This document shows, one piece after another, positions 6,636-10,276 of a DNA stretch of 10,276 nt (position 1 is the first letter of the stretch; every line of letters begins with the position of its first letter). The stretch spans positions 1-10,276 of the forward strand of contig JAWDMO010000043.1 of the NCBI GenBank assembly GCA_046536535.1, written 5' to 3'. Both the position numbers and the translations under genes were made by a program. The notes under the pieces were generated by a model, which worked only from the letters and a program-made list of their open reading frames with translations, did not search any database and was not told where the DNA came from. This stretch comes from Conexivisphaera sp046536535. Lineage in GTDB: Archaea; Thermoproteota; Nitrososphaeria; Conexivisphaerales; Conexivisphaeraceae.

Positions 6636-8911
6636 TGAAGCCGATCGGAGGACATGCCGCGGAAATCGGAATGAGCGCGGAGGATGCCGAGGCCGTGGCG
6701 GGCTACTTCGCCGCGCTCGGCCGTGACCCGAGCGATGCCGAGCTCCGAACGATTGCGCAGCTGTGGTCGGAGCACTGCAGGCACAGGACGTTCAGGGGGA
6801 GGATAGTGGATCCGCGCGGCGACGTGCTCGTGGACGATCCGCTCTCCGCGTTCATAGGATCCGTCTCCGTGGCCCCCTGGGTGATCTCGTCGCTGAGGGA
6901 CAACGCGGGGATCGTGGAGCTGGCGCGCGGCCACGGGATAGCCGTCAAGGTCGAGACGCACAACCATCCGTCGGCCGTGGAGCCGTTCGGCGGCGCGGCC
7001 ACGGGCGTCGGGGGCGTGATAAGGGACGTGCTGGCCGTCTGGGCGAAGCCCGTGGCGCTGATCGACGCACTGTGCTTCGGGCCACCCGACTCGCCCGGGC
7101 TCCCCGGGGCCCTCAGCCCCCGCCGCGTGATGAGCGGCGTCATCTCCGGGATAGGACATTACGGGAACAACGTGGGAGTGCCGACCCTCGCGGGCGCGAT
7201 CGTCTTCGACGATGGATATCTGGGAAGTCCGCTCGTGTACGCGGGATGCGTCGGCGTCGTTCCCCCCGGAGGATACGCGAAGGATCCGCGCCCCGGCGAC
7301 GTCCTCGTGCTCGTGGGGAACAGGACGGGACGGGACGGCATAGCCGGCGCGACGTTCGCCTCATCCGCGCTCTCGGAGGACCTCAGGGGCCTCAGGCCGG
7401 CCGTCCAGATACCGGATCCCCTCGTCGAGGAGGGGCTGATCAGGTTCATAACGGCCGTCGGGGATGCGCACGTGGCCTCCGGCGTGACGGATCTCGGAGG
7501 AGGGGGTCTCACGGTCGCGGCGGCCGAGCTGGCGCACGATGCACGCGGCGGCTGCGACATCTCGCTCGACTCCGTGCCCCTCCGGGAGGATATGGAGCCC
7601 TGGGAGATACTGATCTCCGAGTCGCAGGAGCGCATGCTCCTGTCCGCGCGTCCCCGCGACGTCGACCGCCTCCTCGGGATCGCCAGGGCCGAGGGCCTCG
7701 AGGCGGCCGCGATTGGAAAACTCACGGATTCCCGGAAGTTCGTCGCGCGCTTCCGCGGCGAGCCGGTCGTGGATCTGGATATGGAGTTCCTATTCAACCC
7801 CCCCAAGGTGACCAGAATCGCCTCCCCACAGGGGCTCCCGGCGGAGGTGGATCCGCCGCTGGACGACCCGCCGGACCCCGGCGACGTGCTGCTCCGCCTG
7901 CTGGCTTCGCTGAACATTTCGAGCAGGGAGGGCGTGATCAGGACCTACGACACCGGGGTCATGGGGAACACGGCGGTGTACCCAGTGGAGGATCCAAACG
8001 GCGGCCACAACGACGGAGCGGTTGTGAAGCCGCTGGACGACGGATGGGAGGGCATAGTGATATCCGTGGGGCTGAAGCCGAGGTACTCCAGGGTCAACCC
8101 GTACTGGATGGCCGCGTCCAGCATCGACGAGGCGCTGCGGAACAACGCAGCGGTCGGCGGGAGGAGGTGGTCCCTCCTGGACAACTTCGCGTGGGGGAGC
8201 CCGGAGAGGCCGGAGTCCATGTGGTCCCTCCTGGAGTCCCTGAGGGCTTGTCGCGACTTCGCATCGGCGTTCGGAACGCCATTCGTGTCGGGGAAGGACA
8301 GCCTGTACAATGAGTCGGCCCTCGGGCCCGTGCTCCCCACCTTGCTGATAACCGCCGTGGGCGTGATCCCGGACGTGAGGCGCGCCGTCACCTCAGCACT
8401 CAAGGCGCCCGGCGATCCCGTGTACGCGGTGGGCGTCACAAGGGCCGAGATGGGCGGATCCGAGTACTTCGAGCTCATGGGGATCCGCGGCGGCGTCGTC
8501 CCCAGGGTGAGGCCGGAGGAGTCGAGGCGCGCTATGGAGTGCGTGATCCGCGCCGTGGACGAGGGCCTGCTGGCCGCCGCGCACGACGCATCGGAAGGCG
8601 GCCTCGCGGTGGCCGCGGCGGAGATGGCCATCTCTGGTCGCCTGGGGTTGGAGCTGGATCTGCGCAGGGCGCCCTCGGACGGCGCGCTCGCGGACCGCCA
8701 CCTAATGTTCTCGGAGAGCAACGGGAGGTTCCTGGTAGAGGCCCGCGGGGGGGCCGAACGCGATCTGGAGCGCCTGATGGAATCCACAGGCTGCGCGTTC
8801 GCGCGGATCGGCGCCGTGACGGACGAGGACGCGCTCGTCATCAGGGGGCGCAGGGACCTGGAGCTGCGCCTCAGCGACCTGGAGTCGGCCTGGAGGCGTG
8901 GACCTTGGTGA
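6632..8911 (+). CDS. purL: FGAM synthase large subunit PurL (small-type)
   Basis: The catalytic subunit of formylglycinamidine ribonucleotide synthase: formyl-GAR, ATP and ammonia from PurQ give FGAM. At 759 residues it is the small-type PurL that needs separate PurS and PurQ. Two repeated AIR-synthetase-like halves are visible. The first has LWSEHCRHRTF (44-54, with the family histidine at 48), VKVETHNHPSAVEPFGGAATG (105-125), GIGHYGNNVGVPT (173-185), GNRTGRDGIAGATF (229-242) and GVTDLGGGGL (284-293). The second has NPYWMAASSIDEA (489-501), a SGKDSLYNE stretch (553-561), HDASEGGLAVAAAEMA (651-666) and MFSESNGRFLVE (692-703). ATG 6632 forms an ATGA overlap with the purS stop behind a good ribosome-binding site. 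ATG 6635 is an equally readable alternative. The stop overlaps the purQ start. Confidence 0.96.
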   Translation: MMKPIGGHAAEIGMSAEDAEAVAGYFAALGRDPSDAELRTIAQLWSEHCRHRTFRGRIVDPRGDVLVDDPLSAFIGSVSVAPWVISSLRDNAGIVELARGHGIAVKVETHNHPSAVEPFGGAATGVGGVIRDVLAVWAKPVALIDALCFGPPDSPGLPGALSPRRVMSGVISGIGHYGNNVGVPTLAGAIVFDDGYLGSPLVYAGCVGVVPPGGYAKDPRPGDVLVLVGNRTGRDGIAGATFASSALSEDLRGLRPAVQIPDPLVEEGLIRFITAVGDAHVASGVTDLGGGGLTVAAAELAHDARGGCDISLDSVPLREDMEPWEILISESQERMLLSARPRDVDRLLGIARAEGLEAAAIGKLTDSRKFVARFRGEPVVDLDMEFLFNPPKVTRIASPQGLPAEVDPPLDDPPDPGDVLLRLLASLNISSREGVIRTYDTGVMGNTAVYPVEDPNGGHNDGAVVKPLDDGWEGIVISVGLKPRYSRVNPYWMAASSIDEALRNNAAVGGRRWSLLDNFAWGSPERPESMWSLLESLRACRDFASAFGTPFVSGKDSLYNESALGPVLPTLLITAVGVIPDVRRAVTSALKAPGDPVYAVGVTRAEMGGSEYFELMGIRGGVVPRVRPEESRRAMECVIRAVDEGLLAAAHDASEGGLAVAAAEMAISGRLGLELDLRRAPSDGALADRHLMFSESNGRFLVEARGGAERDLERLMESTGCAFARIGAVTDEDALVIRGRRDLELRLSDLESAWRRGPW
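8892..8896 (+). promoter_or_regulatory. Ribosome-binding site for purQ
   Basis: GGAGG near the end of purL lies 11 nt before GTG 8908 and 8 nt before the in-frame TTG 8905. The spacing slightly favours TTG, while the GTGA overlap favours GTG. The choice changes the protein by one residue only. Confidence 0.45.
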
Positions 8912-9675
8912 TTGCGAGGGCGACGAGGATAGCCGTGCTGAGGGGCCCGGGCACGAACTGCGATCGCGAGACGGAGAGGGCGTTGAGGGAGGCGGGGGGC
9001 GAAGCCGTCGCGGTCCGCATCTCGGACCTGGAATCGGGGACGCTCGATCTATCGGAATTCGCGGGGCTCGTCATACCCGGCGGATTCTCGTACGCGGATA
9101 GGGTGAGGGCGGGCGCCATACTGGCGGCGAAGCTCAGGACGTCCCTTCACGGGGCCATCGAGGAACATCTGTCGCGCGGCCGGCCCATCCTGGGCATCTG
9201 CAACGGATTTCAGGCGCTCGTCGAGCTGGGCATCCTCCCCGGGATCAGCGGATGCAGGGCGGCGCTGGCCCCGAACTCCTCGGCGCGCTTCGAGTCCCGC
9301 TGGGTGCACGTCAGGAGGACCGGCCGGTGCTCCCTCGCGGCGGGCCCCGACGTCCAGCCCCTGCCCGTGGCGCACGGCGAGGGCAGGGTGGTACTTTCGG
9401 ATCCGGGCTGCATCGACGAGCTGGAGTCCATGGGGCTGATAGCCTACGGGTACGCGAGGCCGGACGGCGCCCCGGCGAACGGCCACTACCCGTTCAATCC
9501 GAACGGATCGATTGCAGATATAGCCGGTCTCTGCTCGCCGGAGGGCAACGTCATGGGGCTGATGCCGCATCCCGAGAGGGCGGTCCACCGGTGGCAGGCG
9601 CCCTCCGCCATGGGCGACGTGTACGGGATCCACATCTTCAGGGCGTTCGTCGAGGCGGCGTCGAGGTCCGCGTGA
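8908..9675 (+). CDS. purQ: FGAM synthase glutaminase subunit PurQ
   Basis: Class I (triad) glutamine amidotransferase that supplies ammonia to PurL. With the GTG start it has 255 residues, slightly longer than the roughly 227 of Bacillus PurQ. RIAVLRGPGTNCDRE (7-21) is the PurQ N-terminal signature. VIPGGFSYADRVRAGA (55-70) forms the oxyanion region. GICNGFQAL (96-104) carries the nucleophile Cys98, and LMPHPERAV (218-226) carries His221 and Glu223, completing the triad. HYPFNPNGS (193-201) is also typical of PurQ. GTG 8908 overlaps the purL TGA as GTGA; TTG 8905 is an alternative. In-frame codons further upstream lie inside purL, lack the family pattern and are not taken as part of the gene. 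It is the last recognisable gene of the operon, ending in TGA at 9673-9675. Confidence 0.95.
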   Translation: MIARATRIAVLRGPGTNCDRETERALREAGGEAVAVRISDLESGTLDLSEFAGLVIPGGFSYADRVRAGAILAAKLRTSLHGAIEEHLSRGRPILGICNGFQALVELGILPGISGCRAALAPNSSARFESRWVHVRRTGRCSLAAGPDVQPLPVAHGEGRVVLSDPGCIDELESMGLIAYGYARPDGAPANGHYPFNPNGSIADIAGLCSPEGNVMGLMPHPERAVHRWQAPSAMGDVYGIHIFRAFVEAASRSA

Positions 9676-9693
9676 ATCCGAGGGCACTCCATT

Positions 9694-9720
9694 ACGTTAA
9701 ATGTGAATATCACGTTGAAT
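9694..9720 (+). repeat. Imperfect 9-bp direct repeat, possible operator
   Basis: ACGTTAAAT (9694-9702) and ACGTTGAAT (9712-9720) match at 8 of 9 positions with an 18-bp period. Between them lies GTGAATATCAC (9703-9713), a near-palindrome. The pair abuts the TATA-like box of the next ORF on its upstream side, where an archaeal activator or a BRE-region site would act. The surroundings are otherwise GC-rich, so this AT-rich block stands out. A regulatory role is inference; chance is possible for so short a repeat. Confidence 0.35.
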
Positions 9721-9727
9721 TTATTTA
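9720..9727 (+). promoter_or_regulatory. Candidate archaeal TATA box
   Basis: TTTATTTA is centred about 26 nt before ATG 9750, the usual TATA-to-transcription-start distance in archaea. Transcription would begin at or next to the ATG, giving a leaderless message. It is in the only AT-rich stretch between purQ and the next ORF. No clear hairpin terminator for the pur operon was seen; the T-rich run here could also serve as its termination signal. Confidence 0.5.
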
Positions 9728-9749
9728 ATGCGAATGCGCAGTCGGCAAC

Positions 9750-9980
9750 ATGCCCGCGCTCGCTCTGCTGGTGCTGGACTCGATCCTGCAAGCGACATCG
9801 TGGATCCGCGCACGGGAGTTCACTGGCTACGCGCATCCTCCACTGGCGCTCGCCGCCGGCGGAGGCACCAGATGGTTCGCCAAGAGGCTGGTGTTCAACG
9901 GCCTCGACCACGACAGGAGGCTGGCCGCGGGCGCGCGGATGCTCCACTGGTCGTTGCTGCTGACGATCGCCTTTCACTAG
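9750..9980 (+). CDS. Small hypothetical protein, leaderless
   Basis: I do not recognise this 76-residue product. It begins MPALALLVLDSIL, a hydrophobic stretch, has a charged middle (RWFAKRL at 41-47, DHDRRLAAGAR at 53-63), and ends in a second hydrophobic patch (67-75). Neither patch is long enough to call a membrane segment firmly. No ribosome-binding site precedes the ATG, but a TATA-like box lies at the distance expected for a leaderless transcript. Third-position GC is high, as in the pur genes, and the overlapping frames look worse (arginine, serine and proline rich). It is not clearly part of the purine operon: there is a 74-nt gap after purQ with its own promoter-like signal. It could be a spurious ORF or the remnant of a longer gene. 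Confidence 0.42.
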   Translation: MPALALLVLDSILQATSWIRAREFTGYAHPPLALAAGGGTRWFAKRLVFNGLDHDRRLAAGARMLHWSLLLTIAFH

Positions 9981-10005
9981 ACCTCACGTTCGGATGGACC
10001 GCCGC

Positions 10006-10013
10006 TATAAATA
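10006..10013 (+). promoter_or_regulatory. TATA-box-like sequence overlapping a start codon
   Basis: TATAAATA is the best archaeal TATA match after the operon, but it runs into ATG 10013. If functional, transcription would begin near 10036-10040, downstream of that ATG, and no start codon in the later coding frame follows within the next 60 nt. Either the sequence is a chance match, or the gene model at the right edge is wrong. Confidence 0.25.
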
Positions 10014-10276
10014 TGGAACAGCGCTCGTTCATCGCGGCGGCGCTCCTGGAATCGGGCTCCGCGCCGGACTTCGTGTCGAACCGGGTGGCCGAGCAGGCCG
10101 CTGCGTCGAGCGGTTCGGGCTTGATGCCGAGTCGCTCAGGGCCCTCCTCCGGGGGGTCGCGGCGGAGATATTCGAGGAGAAGGGGCTCGCGGTGGATCCC
10201 AAGGTGGATGAGCGCGCGGAGGCGCTCCTTCTGGTGCCCTCAGACGACCTCGTGCTCAACGTCGACACCTTGAAGG
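10013..10276 (+). CDS. Unrecognised gene at right edge, apparent frameshift, 3'-truncated
   Basis: Two stretches look protein-coding but lie in different frames. From ATG 10013 the frame reads MEQRSFIAAALLESGSAPDF and on to about VAEQ (near 10096), with balanced composition and high third-position GC. After that the same frame becomes arginine/serine/proline rich. From about 10099 the frame one base back reads RCVERFGLDAES and then LRALLRGVAAEIFEEKGL and VDERAEALLLVPSDDLVL, clearly protein-like, to the window end. One missing base around 10085-10110 would join them. The cause may be a sequencing error, a real frameshift mutation or programmed frameshifting; no slippery run is evident. The helical pattern weakly recalls an ATP-cone regulatory domain such as that of anaerobic ribonucleotide reductases, but this is only an impression. 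An ATG at 9994 opens the second frame earlier, but its first 35 residues look non-coding. Confidence 0.5.

Noticed and set aside
7316..7340. Short run of GGGAC-like repeats in purL
   Set aside because: It encodes the conserved GNRTGRDG motif of PurL; the repeat is a by-product of GC-rich codons.
6763..8313. 516-residue plus-strand ORF inside purL
   Set aside because: Arginine/glycine-rich shadow frame of purL with no recognisable domain.
8539..8907. N-terminal extension of purQ into purL
   Set aside because: The in-frame sequence before 8905 is low-complexity arginine/glycine-rich and overlaps conserved PurL motifs; the PurQ fold starts at RIAVLRGPGTN.
9486..9977. 163-residue minus-strand ORF across the purQ end and intergenic region
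   Set aside because: It overlaps the certain purQ gene, has no recognisable motif and includes the AT-rich promoter-like block.
9728..10012. Long plus-strand frame leading into the edge gene
   Set aside because: The portion before 10013 is arginine-rich and looks like a shadow of the 9750-9980 ORF; only the part from ATG 10013 looks coding.

Overview
The window is almost entirely one tightly packed, plus-strand operon for de novo purine (IMP) biosynthesis. It most likely comes from a high-GC, probably thermophilic archaeon. The pointers to an archaeon are heavy use of AGG for arginine and ATA for isoleucine, many strong GGAGG/GGTGA ribosome-binding sites, two TTG starts, and a TATA-like element placed about 26 bases before a start codon after the operon. 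A relative of Thaumarchaeota/Thermoproteota is a reasonable guess, but the sequence alone does not fix the lineage.

Layout: purC (5' end cut off by the window, 3-896), purF (859-2292), a second purF-like gene with a degenerate glutaminase half (2293-3522), purD (3519-5039), purT (5036-6412), purS (6387-6635), purL (6632-8911) and purQ (8908-9675). Every junction overlaps or abuts: 38 nt, 0 nt, ATGA, GTGA, 26 nt, ATGA, GTGA. The cluster therefore looks like one translationally coupled transcript. Its promoter must lie upstream of the window.

Together the genes cover PRPP to phosphoribosylamine (PurF), GAR (PurD), formyl-GAR using formate and ATP (PurT), FGAM (PurS-PurL-PurQ complex) and, after steps not encoded here (PurM, PurE), SAICAR (PurC). 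PurB and the final AICAR-to-IMP enzymes are also absent from this window.

The most unusual element is the second PurF homologue. Its N-terminal catalytic cysteine is glycine and other glutaminase motifs are eroded. It keeps an intact PRPP-binding loop and the four cysteines matching the Fe-S ligands of Bacillus-type PurF. It begins with TTG directly after the TAG of purF and in the same frame.

After purQ (9676 onward) the operon ends in a short AT-rich stretch with an imperfect direct repeat and a TATA-like box. A small unrecognised ORF (9750-9980) follows at leaderless spacing. At the right edge is an unrecognised gene (10013 to edge) whose coding signal switches frame near 10085-10110, suggesting a frameshift or a sequence error. 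No RNA genes, mobile elements, CRISPR arrays or large repeats were seen.
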